64,000 bases of DNA from Cladophialophora immunda (GCF_000835495.1 NW_015622545.1:2992777-3056776); one strand, 5' to 3'. Shown: positions 45,264 through 56,367, counted from the first letter of the stretch. Numbers and translations: made by a program. The notes: generated by a model not told the origin, from the sequence alone.

Positions 45264-45783
45264 GCTGAAGGATCACTTTGACAGAAGTCATTACAGGGAG
45301 TGAGCGCTATAAAGGCATGGCTCTTGTCTGAGAAGCAAGATATCAGGTAGCATACATCGCCCAATTCTTGTTCACTAGGGGTTGCATCTCGCGACGTTGG
45401 ACGCGCCAAAGTGGCATCGTGAGCAACGGTGCCCAGCCTCGGGGGATTGTTAGTCCGCCCGCCGAGTTTCTCTCTTCCGAAAAAGGGTTTGAGCTTCACC
45501 TGATCCTCATTTAAAGGAATGTATTTGTCTACAATCACAGCTCTTCTAAACCAGGGGACCGCTATCTTGCCGCGTCAGAATGGGACTACTAGCCCGACGC
45601 GGGCCATGTCACCAGCTCTACTCGTTGGATCCCCAAGCCCTTTCTGGAGCTGCAACTGGGATACGAACTGACTTCTAAGACTTGAATGAATGACTGGTGC
45701 GATACAAAACCGCAGAGTTTCGAGATCGGCGGAAAGGATGACGGCTCGTGATGGGAGCCAAGTCCTCACCCCCTTGCTTCTCC
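45264..45783. other. intergenic between VPS52 and the alcohol dehydrogenase
   Basis: This is the VPS52 promoter and leader and the dehydrogenase 3' flank. A 97-codon minus-strand frame (45,245-45,538) touches the VPS52 start but is not joined in phase. This gap also marks the left border of the proposed catabolic cluster. Confidence 0.5.
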
Positions 45784-46966
45784 TTAATCCCATGTCAACA
45801 CTGGTTTTATGCATTTCCCATGGTGCATATCAGCGATTGCTTGGTTGACTTCAGTGTAGGGGTACTTGGTGATAAGGCGATCTATCGGGAATCGTCCCTG
45901 GCTCCAGAAATCGACGAGAACAGGGAGGAACTGCAAACAATTAGCTTGAACCCAGGTCGTCACCAACCGGTCATACCATCTGTGGCAATGAAGAGCCCTG
46001 ACACGAGCCAACATAACTGACGTTTCTCCCTATCCAGCGGGCTGCTTCGATGTTGACAAACTTCCCCCTTGGTGCTCCTCCGACTGTTACCACTGTTCCA
46101 TTGTTTGCTGCTGCCGCAATCATGGACTCGATGACAGCAACGTTTCCGGTCGCGTCGAGTGCACAATCGACACCCTCGCCGTTGGTGACGTCCTTAATCA
46201 TTTCAACCACGTCTTTCCCTTTCGAATTGATCGTGTGTGTCGCGCCCAGCTCTGTCGCTAGCTGCAGTCGGGAATCCACGATATCAATAGCAATAACTTT
46301 TGTGGCAGGTGTGAATCTGGCCGCCGCCATGATCGCCGCCAGCCCGACCGACCCGACTCCAAATACCGCAACCGATGCTCCTACGGCGGGCTTGAGGAGA
46401 TTCAAGACAGTACCAGCACCCGTCTGAATACCGCAACCCAGACAGCAAAGAATGTCCAGCGGAACGGTTGATGGGACCTTCACCGCACAGACTCCGCTCA
46501 CGATTGAGCGAGCGGCGAAAGAAGACTGGCCGAAGTAGGATGAATTGATGTCGGTCCCGTTGAGAGAGAATGGCTTGCTCCCATCCAAGCGGGACCCGCC
46601 AAAACACAAATGTGGCCCGTTTCGACAGTATGCCGGGTTCCCTCGACGGCAAGGTGTGCAGTTCCCACAATAGTTGAAAGATAGAAGCACATGATCGCCG
46701 ACAGCCACGTGTTTCACCTCGGACCCGACTTGTTCAACAACCCCAGAACCTTCATGGCCGAGAATGGCAGGTAGTGCAGGACCTCTATTCCCTATGGAAG
46801 TAGCCACGTCCGTATGGCATACACCCGTCGCTATCATGCGGACCACGATCTCATCGGGTCGCATATCATTCAGTTGTACTTCCTTAACTTCGAAGGGCCC
46901 ATGTTGTTCAGAGACAACCAAAGCGACTGTGCTCCCCATACCGGTGGACTTCGAATCCGATGCCAT
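45784..46966 (-). CDS. zinc-dependent alcohol dehydrogenase, aryl/benzyl-alcohol type
   Basis: NAD(P)-dependent medium-chain dehydrogenase that would interconvert an alcohol and an aldehyde in the cytosol. Exons 46966-45977 and 45930-45784 (46-base intron, phase 0), 378 residues. Catalytic zinc ligands are visible at C-H-T-D (Cys50), G-H-E-G (His71, Glu72) and in L-G-C-G-I-Q-T-G-A-G. The structural zinc loop C-G-N-C-T-P-C-R-R-G-N-P-A-Y-C (Cys100, 103, 106, 114) is complete. The nucleotide fold shows V-F-G-V-G-S-V-G-L near 197. The pattern fits aryl-alcohol and class III-like enzymes better than yeast ADH1. It lies just downstream of an aldehyde dehydrogenase on the same strand (264 bases apart), suggesting consecutive steps from an aromatic alcohol to its acid. 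Confidence 0.92.
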
Positions 46967-47230
46967 TTTGTGCTTTGGATGTCTTCACACGGTCACAAGG
47001 AGACGAAACCGCAGAGATATAGCACCGGTAGACTGTGTCACGTGGCATTACGGTATTGATAGTCGGTATATGAACCCGCGTTTTGGCCGAAACATGCCGG
47101 GCAAAAGGTGGAGGTCAAAGTGAATTACATATGACGTGCCAATATTATTCAGCTCACTCTGTGGCCAACACTGACCTGGATGTTGCTGGCACCAACCTCC
47201 ACTAGGATAGTCGAGCCCCAGATATGGCAG

Positions 47231-48768
47231 CTAACTATTTTCCTCGTCTAGGATTGTTACGGTTCTAACTTGGAGGAACTCGTCCATCCCCCACTGAGCA
47301 CCGAATCTACCGAACCCACTCTCTTTCGCTCCCCCATGTGGTAGGAATGGCTCATCATGGATCGTCATGGCATTGATATGGCAGGCCCCAGTCTCGATCC
47401 GTCTTGCACACTTCAGCGCCTTTGGGACATTCTGGGAGAATATGCTCGCTGAGAGACCATAACCTGTGTCATTGGCCAAGGCAACCGCTTCGTCAATTGT
47501 GTCAACTGTTGTCAAGCTGATAGTTGGCCCAAAGCTCTCGTCGTAAAACAATGCCATGTCCTTTGTTACACCACTGAGAATCGTCGGCTGGAGTGACGCA
47601 TTCAGGCGCAAGGGTTGTCCGAATTCTAGGTGAGCGCCCTGTTCCACTGCAGCTTGTACCAAGGATTCCGTTCGCTTCGCCCCTTCGGGGGACACGGCAC
47701 TGCCTGCGGCAAATGCTTGCGCCTCCTTTTTGAGTATCTTCAAAAACTCCTCTGCTATCGGACGCATGACAATCACCCGCTCTGTCGCCATGCAGATTTG
47801 TCCATGCTACACTGTGTTAAAGGTCGCCCTACAACCCGGAGCAATCAACTCACATGCAAGAAACCTCCCATCACGACGGCCTTCGCGGCTTTGACCAAGT
47901 CTGCATCTTCAAGAACAATGCACGAAGCTTTACCGCCAAGCTCCAACAAAACAGGCTTGAGGTGACGGCCTGCCTGCTGTGCGATGACTCTTCCCACCGC
48001 AGTCGAGCCTGTAAAGTTGATTTTGCGAACTGCAGGGTGCGCAATCATGGCGTTCACCACGTCGGCAGCGTCTTCACGGGAATGCTGGATGATATTGAGC
48101 ACTCCAGGCGGCAAGCCTGCGTCACGGAACACTTGTCCAATGATGTTGTGGGTCTTGGGGCTTAATTCTGACGCCTTGAGCACAGCGGTATTTCCACATA
48201 TGATCGGTGTGGCTACTGCTCGAATGGCCAGGATGAACGGTGCGTTCCATGGAGCAATTCCGAGTACAACGCCATACGGTTCCCTGAAGACAAGAGCCAA
48301 GCGATCTGCACTGTTAGCAGAGAACGTGCAGGAATTCAGAGCTCACGGACTTTCAGTTTCTGTCGTTGGTAGCCATCCCGTGCTGCAAGTCGTGGCAAGG
48401 CTTGCAAGCTCCTCCAAAAACTCGACTCCCATGTGCATGTTGATTCCAGTAGCCCATTGTCTGCCGCAATTGGTTTCTTGAACCATGGTTTCAATAATTT
48501 CATCTCGGCGGGACCTGAACAACTCTGCAGCTTTGAAGAAAATGCGCCTCCTCTCTGTTGGATGGATGTGAGCCCATGATTGAAACGCTTTGGCTGCAGA
48601 ATCAACAGCCTCTCGCGCAATTTCCACATTGGCAGCAGACGCCGTCCATACTTCCTTCTGGGATGTCGAATTTATGACGCTGAACGTGGTCTTGGACTGC
48701 ACGGGCTTATTGTCGATCCAGAGGGGAACATTGTTCATATGCTGACCATTCAAGACATTTTCCCCCAT
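47231..48768 (-). CDS. aldehyde dehydrogenase, salicylaldehyde/vanillin dehydrogenase-like
   Basis: NAD(P)-dependent oxidation of an (aromatic) aldehyde to the acid. Exons 48768-48347, 48310-47854 and 47806-47231, with introns of 36 and 47 bases, 484 residues. The second acceptor restores F-L-H-H-G-Q-I-C-M-A-T-E-R-V, placing the catalytic cysteine at about 298 and the general base in L-L-E-L-G-G-K (about Glu264); the 34-residue spacing is that of the family. W-N-A-P near 162 and N-F-T-G-S-T near 239 are the substrate/oxyanion and cofactor motifs. R-E-P-Y-G-V-V-L-G-I-A-P-W-N-A-P resembles NahF-type salicylaldehyde and vanillin dehydrogenases. It diverges from the salicylate-hydroxylase-like gene, with 543 bases between start codons. 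Exact substrate is inferred from context. Confidence 0.92.
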
Positions 48769-49311
48769 CTTGTTACACTGCCGATACTTTCTTTGCTGGA
48801 CAACTCGACTTTCCAATCCACCTGCTCTCGCACACTTTGATCGCGGAGTATGGTAAGATTTTATGGCCAAATCCTCGCTCGGCTCCTCCCAACTGCCTCC
48901 ACGTCCGGAGTTCCATCGACTAAGCACTCTCCGGGTTGACAACTCCCTGTTTTAGAACCTGAGAACTCGATCCTTTCAAGTCACGTGTGGTTCGTTGGTC
49001 AGGCCGGGGGCCTCTCACTCTCTGCGGGAAACGATCCCGTACATCCAGGATCGAGTTGCCGAGACCACTCTCTCGCCATCATGAAACGCATACCTGTGCC
49101 ATGAGGCGATCCTCCTGCGGCTAACGCTCTAAATGTTGTGCGGTCTATTTTGGGATCCCGTACCACGGACATCTGGCAGTGGAAAAGGAATGCTCAAAGA
49201 ATATCTGCTATCCCTTGAGATACCATCGTCACTGATATTATCAGCATCAAGGCCCCAGTCCTCGTGTCGCTTACGGCTCAGTTACAAAATCTGCCTGTGC
49301 CGCCAGCCGCA
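48769..49311. promoter_or_regulatory. divergent promoter, aldehyde dehydrogenase and FAD monooxygenase
   Basis: A 543-base interval between two start codons. GGCCGGGGGCC at 49,012-49,022 contains CCGGGG (49014-49019), the reverse complement of the CCCCGG core repeated before the transporter gene. TCACGTG (48,981-48,987) is an E-box-like palindrome. The sharing of one interval by both genes suggests co-regulation. Confidence 0.4.
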
Positions 49312-50889
49312 ATGCCTTCTTCCGAGGCCACAGCGTCAAACGGAGTATACACGGACGGCGTCGAGAGCAACAATGCGAACGGATACTCACACTCAGGTGT
49401 CAACGGAAATGGCCCATACTTGAAAGCGAATCACCCGTTAAATGTCATTATTGTCGGGGCGGGCGTTGCAGGTTTAGCGCTTGCCGGTATCTTGGGCCAT
49501 TCGGGACACAAAGTTATCGTTCTGGAGGCAGCACCGATGATTGCTGAAGTGGGCGCAGGAATCAATTGCTCTCCGAACCTCACGCGCCTATTGAGCCGAT
49601 GGGGCCTCGACAAGCGTGTACGCAAGCACACGAATTCTCTCACTCGAATCGACCTAAGAAGATGGAAAGACGGCGAGTTTCTCGGCGCAGCCACTCTCAT
49701 GCCCGAGATCGAGAGGAGACACGGGGCGCCGCAGTATGCGATCCATCGTGCCGATCTCCACGAAGCGCTGATGGAAGAGGCCGACGCGGTGGCCGAGGTT
49801 CGCATCAACAGCATGGTTACAAGTCTTGACTTTGACAAGCCTTCGGTGACCCTGTCGGATGGCAGCGTACTTGACGCAGATGTGGTTGTTGGTGCAGACG
49901 GTGCGTGCGTCGAATCGTGTTTTGGTCATCTACTCACCGAATCAGGGATGAAATCTACCTGCAGAAGACTGATTTACCAGAAACTCGGTCTGCTCGACAA
50001 AGCGAAGCCAACGGGAGACGCTGCCTTCCGCGCATGCATACCCTTAGAACTGGTTACGGACCCAGAGTTGCGAGCTTTCATCACAGAACCCGTGGCGACG
50101 AGGTGGATGGGCCCTGATAGACATGTGCAGGCTTATCCAATACGACATGGAAATCTTTATAACATGGTGAGAGCCTTCTGCTGTCGAACCCGCGTCCCAC
50201 TCACAGAATCTTAGGTGATGTGCCACCCAGACACCGGCTTCTCAGAAGAGTCCTGGACCGCGAAAGCCTCCAAACAGGAGATTCTGGACCACTTTGGGTC
50301 GTGGGACCCCGTTCGGCTGCGCAAGCTCTTGGACTTTATCCCTGACGAGAACGTGATGAAATGGCGGCTGTGCGAGCACGATCCACTTCCCACATGGGTG
50401 ATGGGAAAGGTGGTTCTCCTCGGCGACGCTTGCCATCCCATGTTGCCATACGTCGCGCAAGGTGCCGCTCAAGCAATTGAAGATGTTGGGGTCATTTGCT
50501 TGGCCCTCAATCGCGTGTCGAAGCCAGAGGAAATACCAATGCTGCTCAAGGCCTTTGAAGTAGCGCGAAAGGCCCGGGCTGAGCACGTTGCGAGTACGGG
50601 TGGCGCCACGCGCCGCGTCCTGCACCTCCACGATGGGCCGGAGCAACAGGCAAGAGACGAAAAGTTCAAGTCGGTTTCCAGGGGCGGGGAGAATCCTGAC
50701 CTGCTGGGCGACGCCAAGGCACAGTCGTTTCTGTGGGGGTATGATCCGGAAAAGGAATTCTCGGACACCTTTGAGAGTAAGTGAAGCATTAGACAGTGGC
50801 GATATCTCGGGTTAACTGGGATACCAGGTCTGATCCGGGAGGCACAAGACCTTCTCGCTGAGCCGACTGCAAGAGTGGTGGATCTCTGA
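49312..50889 (+). CDS. FAD-dependent aromatic monooxygenase, salicylate hydroxylase-like
   Basis: Class A flavoprotein monooxygenase; the best-known members decarboxylate and hydroxylate salicylate to catechol with NAD(P)H and O2. Exons 49312-49900, 49946-50166, 50215-50776 and 50828-50889, 477 residues. FAD motifs: V-I-I-V-G-A-G-V-A-G-L-A-L-A (about 45-58), V-V-V-G-A-D-G-M-K-S (the D-G motif, across the first junction) and L-L-G-D-A-C-H-P-M-L-P-Y-V-A-Q-G-A-A-Q-A-I-E-D. Residues 1-40 are polar Asn/Ser/Gly-rich, an unusual but harmless extension. Intron 1 is 45 bases and has no stop in frame, so retention would insert 15 residues into the DG motif. The last exon adds 20 residues ending R-V-V-D-L. 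Related 6-hydroxynicotinate and 3-hydroxybenzoate enzymes cannot be excluded. Confidence 0.9.
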
Positions 50890-51475
50890 AGTGTCGTCTG
50901 CTAGTGCTTAGATGTAGACGTGTGGTAGCCTTCAAGTTGTAATCGGAATGAGTTCCTCGCCTCCAGTGTTCTTCTCAGAGTCTTCCATCGTGTAGATCCG
51001 TTAGAGGGTGAGGAGCGTCCCTGCGATGAACCGGCATCTCGCTGTGACAATCCACAAATGATAGGCTAGATAGCAAGGTTCCGCGAAATGCTGACTCCCT
51101 CGGAATTCAGCCTTCTGAGTTCCGAGTGTGACTCAATGGAGGAACATGATGAATTCTATAGGGTCCTGGGGCCCGGCTGTCTATCTACGTTCGAGTAACT
51201 TAATTAACAAAGGGGTCTCGACGCTAGTAACAGGCCTTCGGCCGAATACTAGCGCGAACAGTCATTACATCTCTTGACGTTCTTGTCAGGCACACTGCCA
51301 GTCACACGAGTAGAAGAAGGTCAGCATGACTAGCCGGGATATCCACCCGGCCATTCGCCGCTTTTGAGCCCGAGAGCCCCACCTGCCCACACACTCGCTT
51401 AGAGTGTTGCCGCAAAATCACTTTTATGTTTTGGAGTCTCCGAAATCTTGCCTAAAAGTCGCCTCGACAGTGATG
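50890..51475. other. intergenic upstream of tRNA-Cys
   Basis: No coding signal. The only gene in the area is the tRNA that follows. Confidence 0.5.
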
Positions 51476-51561
51476 GCTTCGATAGCTCAGTGGTAGAGCG
51501 AGAGATTGCAGTCGCCATGCTCGAATATCTCTAGGTCACGTGTTCGAACCACGTTCGGAGC
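51476..51561 (+). tRNA. tRNA-Cys (GCA) with a 15-base intron
   Basis: The cloverleaf folds fully: acceptor GCTTCGA with TCGGAGC (one T-G pair), D-arm GCTC/GAGC with loop AGTGGTA, anticodon stem AGAGA/TCTCT, loop TTGCAGA after splicing with anticodon GCA at 51508-51510, and T-arm ACGTG/CACGT with loop TTCGAAC. The intron is 51512-51526, after position 37 as in all nuclear tRNA introns. A-box (TAGCTCAGTGG) and B-box (GTTCGAACC) are present. It lies inside the proposed catabolic cluster, and tRNA genes are frequent borders or insertion landmarks. Confidence 0.93.
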
Positions 51562-51567
51562 TTTTTT
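51562..51567 (+). terminator. RNA polymerase III terminator of tRNA-Cys
   Basis: A run of six T follows the tRNA 3' end directly. Confidence 0.85.
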
Positions 51568-52304
51568 GGTTTTTGACTTGGTCGACTTGGTCCTCAACCA
51601 CGTTTGGCGCAAGCATTTTATTTTTGGTTCTCTACTTCAATACTGGTTGGCGTCTTTGACTGTGTTCTTTTTCTCCCGGTTCGAAAGACGCCTTCTACCA
51701 CAGTTTCAAAATATTGGAACCGTGTCCAGCGAGTGACCATGCATGTCCAATCAGCGTGAACGTGTGAATCATCTTCTAACAAGCTAACCTGCTTTCTTTT
51801 CACTCTACCCATCTGTCGTGACATGCCGTGCCATATCTCCAGAGGCACATGGGAAGCCGGTTCCTATCTCGAACTGCCGCAAGTCCCCTCAGACTTGGCC
51901 ACCTAGACCAATATTATGATCGGCAAAGTTGGTGAGCTTCTCCTTTTTCGGTCTTCCATGCGTCAAACTACCGTCGAGTTCAAGCGTGAGCTGCCCAAAG
52001 AGCCCCTCGGTGTTAGCGGAGACAGATCTAACGGCTCACGCCCTGATAAGCCACGTCGTCTCCGGCCAGCAATTCCGATGATCGTACACGTGTATAGAGG
52101 TTGACGCTGGAAGTCCAGGCGCGAGTTCCCACGGGACTCGCTCCCGACCCCGGACAGGTACCCCGGATTGACGCCAACCCCGGACTATGGCCGTCCCATC
52201 TAGACCGACGCCTGGCCACCTCTATGGAGCAAGCATATTAACAGAGGTTGCCTGATCGATCTCAACTCCGGTCACACTGTGGTGGCTAGGGACAACTCAG
52301 CATA
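51568..52304 (+). other. intergenic between tRNA-Cys and the MFS transporter
   Basis: No gene is seen. The last 160 bases contain the repeated CCCCGGA sites listed separately. Confidence 0.5.
52148..52184 (+). promoter_or_regulatory. three direct CCCCGGA sites before the MFS gene
   Basis: CCCCGGA occurs at 52148-52154, 52161-52167 and 52178-52184, 120-157 bases before the start codon. CGG-containing sites are typical targets of Zn2Cys6 regulators such as the one in this cluster. The core CCCCGG or its reverse complement also occurs once in the aldehyde dehydrogenase/monooxygenase promoter (49014), the P450/SnoaL promoter (56595) and before the isomerase gene (62227). Binding is inferred. Confidence 0.4.
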
Positions 52305-53961
52305 ATGGCAGGAGAGGAAAAGCACACGATCCATGCAGAGAACGTGCCAGTGGACACTGCGGCACATCTGGCACACGATGACCAAGAGGTGAGATAGTGA
52401 CAACCATTCATGGCGCAACTTCTCTAAAGGGAAACAGATTGAACTGGACAACGGAGAGATTCTTCTACGACTCACCCCGGGCGCCGAGAAAGGGGCCAAC
52501 GTGACCAACCTCAAGCTCGCCAAAGATGGCCAAACCGTGCTGGTGCCGCAACCCTCGGACGACCCAGACGATCCCCTGAACTGGTCGTCCTTTAAGAAGC
52601 ACATGATCCTCATCTGTGTCGCGTTTGGGGCCTTTGCCGGCGATTTTGGATCCGGAGCCGGGGTCGGCACCATCGTCGTGCAGGGCATCGAATGGAACAT
52701 GTCGCCCGTGGTCGTCAACTACGCGGGCAATCTCAACGTCATCATGTGCGGTGTTTCGGGCCTCATCTGGATGCCGCTGCTCAACTACTGGGGCCGCACC
52801 CCGGTGCTCTTCTGGAGCTCCGTCATGGGCGCGGCCTTCACGCTGGGCTCGGCGTTGGCGCCCAACTTTGCGGCCTTCTACGGCTTTCGCACGCTGCAAG
52901 GCGTCACCCAGAGCACGGGCCAGACCATCGGCCTGGCGTTCATCCACGACATGTTCTTCTTCCACGAGCACGCGCGCAAGATCGGGGTCTGGTACGCCAT
53001 CTACATCATCTCGCCCTTTGTCGGCCCCTTCTGCGGCAACTTCATCGTGGGCACGCTGGGCGAGTGGCGCCCGGTCTTCTGGCTGGTGTTTGCCTGGTCG
53101 TGCTTCCTGCTCTGCCTCATCCTCCTGTTCGGCGACGAGACCTACTACAGGCGCTCGGTGCCGCGGGCGCAGCAGCCCCGGCGCCCGGCGGGGCAGACGG
53201 GGCGGCTCTCGCGGGTGCTGGGCGTGTGGCAGATCCAGCACCACGGGCACGGCTACTTCTCGACCCTGCCGCGGTGCTACGGCCGGCTGGGCGAGGTGCT
53301 GCTCAAGCCCGTGATCCCGCTGTGCATGCTTTTCTACCTGATGATATTCATGTGGTCCGTGGGGATCAACATCACATCGTCGATCCTGCTCCAGACGCCC
53401 GTCGAGGCCGGCGGGTACGGCTTCAGCTCCATCGCGTGCGGGTATATGTACTTCACGCCCTTCGTGGCCATCCTGATCGGCGAGGCGTTCGGGCACTACT
53501 TCAACGACTGGGTCGCGGCGCGCTACGTCACGCGCCACGGCGGCCTGTTCGTGCCCGAGACGCGCCTGTGGACCAACTACATCGGCGGCGTCTTCATGGT
53601 GCCCGGGCTGGTGCTGGTCGGCCAGACGCTCCAGCACCACCTGCACTGGGTCGGCATCGTGTTCGGCTGGGGCATGTTCCAGTTCGGCGTCATGGTCGTC
53701 TCCGTCGCCACCGTCGCCTACGTGCTCGACTGCTACCCGACCGCGTCCGGCGAGGTCTCGGCCCTGATCAACTTCGCCCGCGTCCTCGGCGGCTTCACCG
53801 TCGGCTACTTCCAGCAGGCCTGGGGCCAGAAGGTGGGCTTCGACGTCTCCTTCGGCCTCCAGGCCGTCATCGTCGTCGCCGCCTACGTCATCCTCGTCTT
53901 CGTCCAGGTTTATGGCGCCAGGCTGCGCCGTTGGGCCGGCCCGGTCAGACTCGCCCTGTGA
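52305..53961 (+). CDS. major facilitator superfamily transporter
   Basis: Twelve-helix membrane transporter, probably drug:H+ antiporter-like or related to fungal allantoate/acid permeases. Exons 52305-52388 and 52438-53961 (49-base intron, phase 0), 535 residues. The cytosolic N-terminus has D-D-P-D-D-P-L-N-W-S-S-F-K-K-H, a signature of fungal DHA-type MFS proteins. L-L-N-Y-W-G-R-T-P-V is the loop 2-3 motif, and R-T-L-Q-G-V-T-Q-S follows in helix 4. A basic loop of about 55 residues (R-R-S-V-P-R-A-Q-Q-P-R-R) divides the two halves. From about 52,640 codons are nearly all C- or G-ending, unlike the first exon. Its place between aromatic-catabolic genes suggests import of the substrate or export of a toxic intermediate. 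Confidence 0.92.
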
Positions 53962-54617
53962 GAGGGTAGACCTTGGCGGGGGCATATGTTTCTGTACGTA
54001 CCGACTACCGACGGCCCAGTGTTATCAAGTGTACATGATAAATACCGATCGGGGTCAGTCTCTCTCTGCTTCTTTTCGGGGTGATTCTCGATTCGTTTCG
54101 CAGCCTTGACCCAAGTCAATGAACCGCCAAAACACATACTTATTTTATCTTTCAACCGATTTCTGTGCTTTAACCTCGTCCCTGGTCCTTTCCCTCCTTC
54201 CCCCTGCTGTCCCGTAGGGTAGTGGGTGGCTCAAAGACCACGTTCCGGATAACACAACGTATAGCTTAGCGATGGCGATATGGAATGGAGGGAGAAAGTG
54301 GTCAGACGAGGCTAGAGAACACAACCAATGTACCATTTACTCAGAATCTATTAAAGGCCACCATTAGCTAGGCGTCCGTTTGGCCCCTCTAATACAATAT
54401 CGCGTGGATACCTACACAAGGCTCTCACGAGATTCCAAATCCTAGTTGAGTTGTATGGACAGACCATACGTTGCCTTTGTATATTGTCTTCGATCAGGGG
54501 ACCATCCGTATATTCGTCTACTCTCTACTCGGTACTCAGTCCCATCTGCTCAAGCCACACGCCGTGGCTCCTCTTGCCTACCGGGAGTACTTGCTTGACA
54601 CAAAAACCCCCCTGACT
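53962..54617. other. intergenic between convergent MFS and P450 genes
   Basis: The 3' flanks of two convergent genes; no gene is seen. Confidence 0.5.
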
Positions 54618-56367
54618 TCAGGCCACAACCCCAGCTTCAGCTTCAGGCCCAGGCCCAGCTTGCGCCCCTTTCAGGTCCCTCTTCTTGATATTGCAGACCA
54701 GGCCCCTCTGCACGGCGAACCAGTACGTCTTTGTGCGCACCTGAGCCTTGGGGTCCGCGCGCTCAATGTCGTAGACCATGAGCAGGGACGGGATCACCTT
54801 GGACATCTCCATCAGGCTGATGTTACGGCCCGTACAGGTGCGGGAGCCGCCGCCAAACTGTCGTGGAATTTCGGTCAGAGATTTGGATTTCCTTTGTGAA
54901 GATAGACAAACAAAAAAAGAGATGGATGAGGAGTAGGGTTGGGGGAGAATAAATGGGAACGCACCACAAAGAACGCCCGCTCCATCGCTTTCAGCTGCGC
55001 CTCGTCCGCCTCGAGCCACCGCTCCGGCCGGAAGACGTCGGCGTCGTCCCCGAACACCTTCTTGTCGCGGTGGACCACCCACGCGTTGACGCCGACGATG
55101 GTGTCCTCGGGGATGCGGGTGTTGCAGAGCACGGTGCCGCCCTTGGGGACGTGGCGCTCGAGCAGGAACGACACCGAGGGGTGGTGGCGCATGCCCTCCT
55201 TCAGCACGGCCTGGAGGTACGGCAGCTGCTGCGCCTCGGCGTACTTGACGGGCAGGGACAGCTTGCCGGCGGCCCTGGCCTGGTCGATCTCGGCCTGCAG
55301 CCTGCGGTAGCACGCCGGGTGGGTGAGCAGGCCGTCGACGGCGGCGCGCAGGGCGATGGCCGTGGTGTCGCTGCCCGCGAAGACGTTGGCGCTGCTGTGC
55401 CGCACCGTGTCGACCGCCTCCATCTTGCCCTCGGCCTTGGCCTCGTACAGCCGGCCCAGGAAGTCCCGGTGGCGCGGGGACGGGTCCTGCTCCCGCTCGG
55501 CGATCCGCTCCAGCGTGAACTTGACCACGTGGTTGATGCTGTCCAGCCCCGGCAGCACGTACGGGAGCAGCGGGTTGCCGAACAGGAACTTGTGCAGGTA
55601 CGGCACCTGGCCCACCACCGACGCGTACACCAGGAACTGGTCGATGGTGGCGATCAAGCCCCCGACGTCCCCGCCCTCCTGCATGCACCCGAACCGCTTG
55701 CCGAACGTGACCTCCGCGATCACGTCCATGGCGTACAGCTGGAGCCACTTGCCCAGGTCGCAGGGCTGGTGCGGGTTGACGTAGAGCTCGTCGAGCCGCT
55801 TGAAGAACAGCTCCGAGCAGTTGTCGACGTAGGGCTCGAACGCCAGCATCGAGGTCATGGAGTACGCGCTCGCGACCGACCGCTTCTGCTTCGCGTGGAA
55901 CTCATCGCTCTTGGTGGAGAAGAGATTGGCGAGGTAGATTTTGCCGTACTTCATCTCCTGGATGGGGTAGAAGTCCGTCTGCTCTCGCTATTAGCAATTG
56001 ATCCTGTCCGTTGAAATGAGAGGCATAGCCATCCTCAGACCTTTGTAAAGCCACTGTTCAGTCCATAGATGACGCGAAGAGCATCCGGGTCAGAGACACT
56101 GACGACGTTCGGGGCGATGCGGACCAGCGGTCCATATTGTCGGTGCAGTTGCAGGTTCTTGATGTGCCAGTCTCCCTTGGCCACCTCCCATGCTCTCCAA
56201 AAGCCTGAGAAGCTCGCCACAAACGGACCCGGGATGTGTCGCAGGCCAGTCTTGTACCGTTGGGCGACGAAATAAAGCACCACGCAGATGGCCACGGTCA
56301 ATCCCAGATGTGCCCGGATATAGGAGGCCGTGTCAATCGCAAGGTCAACCACTCTCGGTGAAGCCAT
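54618..56367 (-). CDS. cytochrome P450, pisatin demethylase-like
   Basis: ER-anchored heme monooxygenase. Exons 56367-56041, 55978-54965 and 54857-54618, with introns of 62 and 107 bases, 526 residues. An N-terminal membrane anchor (about 20-36, L-T-V-A-I-C-V-V-L-Y-F-V-A) precedes H-I-P-G-P-F-V-A-S-F-S-G-F-W-R. The I-helix is A-G-S-D-T-T, the K-helix E-x-x-R is E-G-M-R, P-E-R-W follows, and the heme loop is F-G-G-G-S-R-T-C-T-G-R-N with the ligand at about Cys455. The proline-rich hinge and F-W-R-A-W-E-V-A-K-G-D-W resemble pisatin demethylases and other P450s acting on plant phenolics. It shares a 569-base promoter interval with the SnoaL-like gene. It could supply the first hydroxylation or O-demethylation of the cluster substrate. 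Confidence 0.93.

Noticed and set aside
45245..45538. Minus-strand frame just upstream of VPS52 as an N-terminal extension
   Set aside because: A donor (GTATGC) and acceptor exist, but the phases do not join to the VPS52 frame, and M-W-L-D-R-L is already a typical start.
52465..53985. 506-codon open frame on the minus strand, opposite the MFS gene
   Set aside because: Its product is low-complexity, rich in Asp, Glu, His, Arg, and Ala, with no family features. It arises because the MFS codons nearly all end in C or G.
54953..56014. 353-codon plus-strand frame opposite the P450
   Set aside because: Antisense shadow of a C/G-biased exon; the P450 on the other strand has heme, I-helix and E-x-x-R motifs and consistent splice sites.
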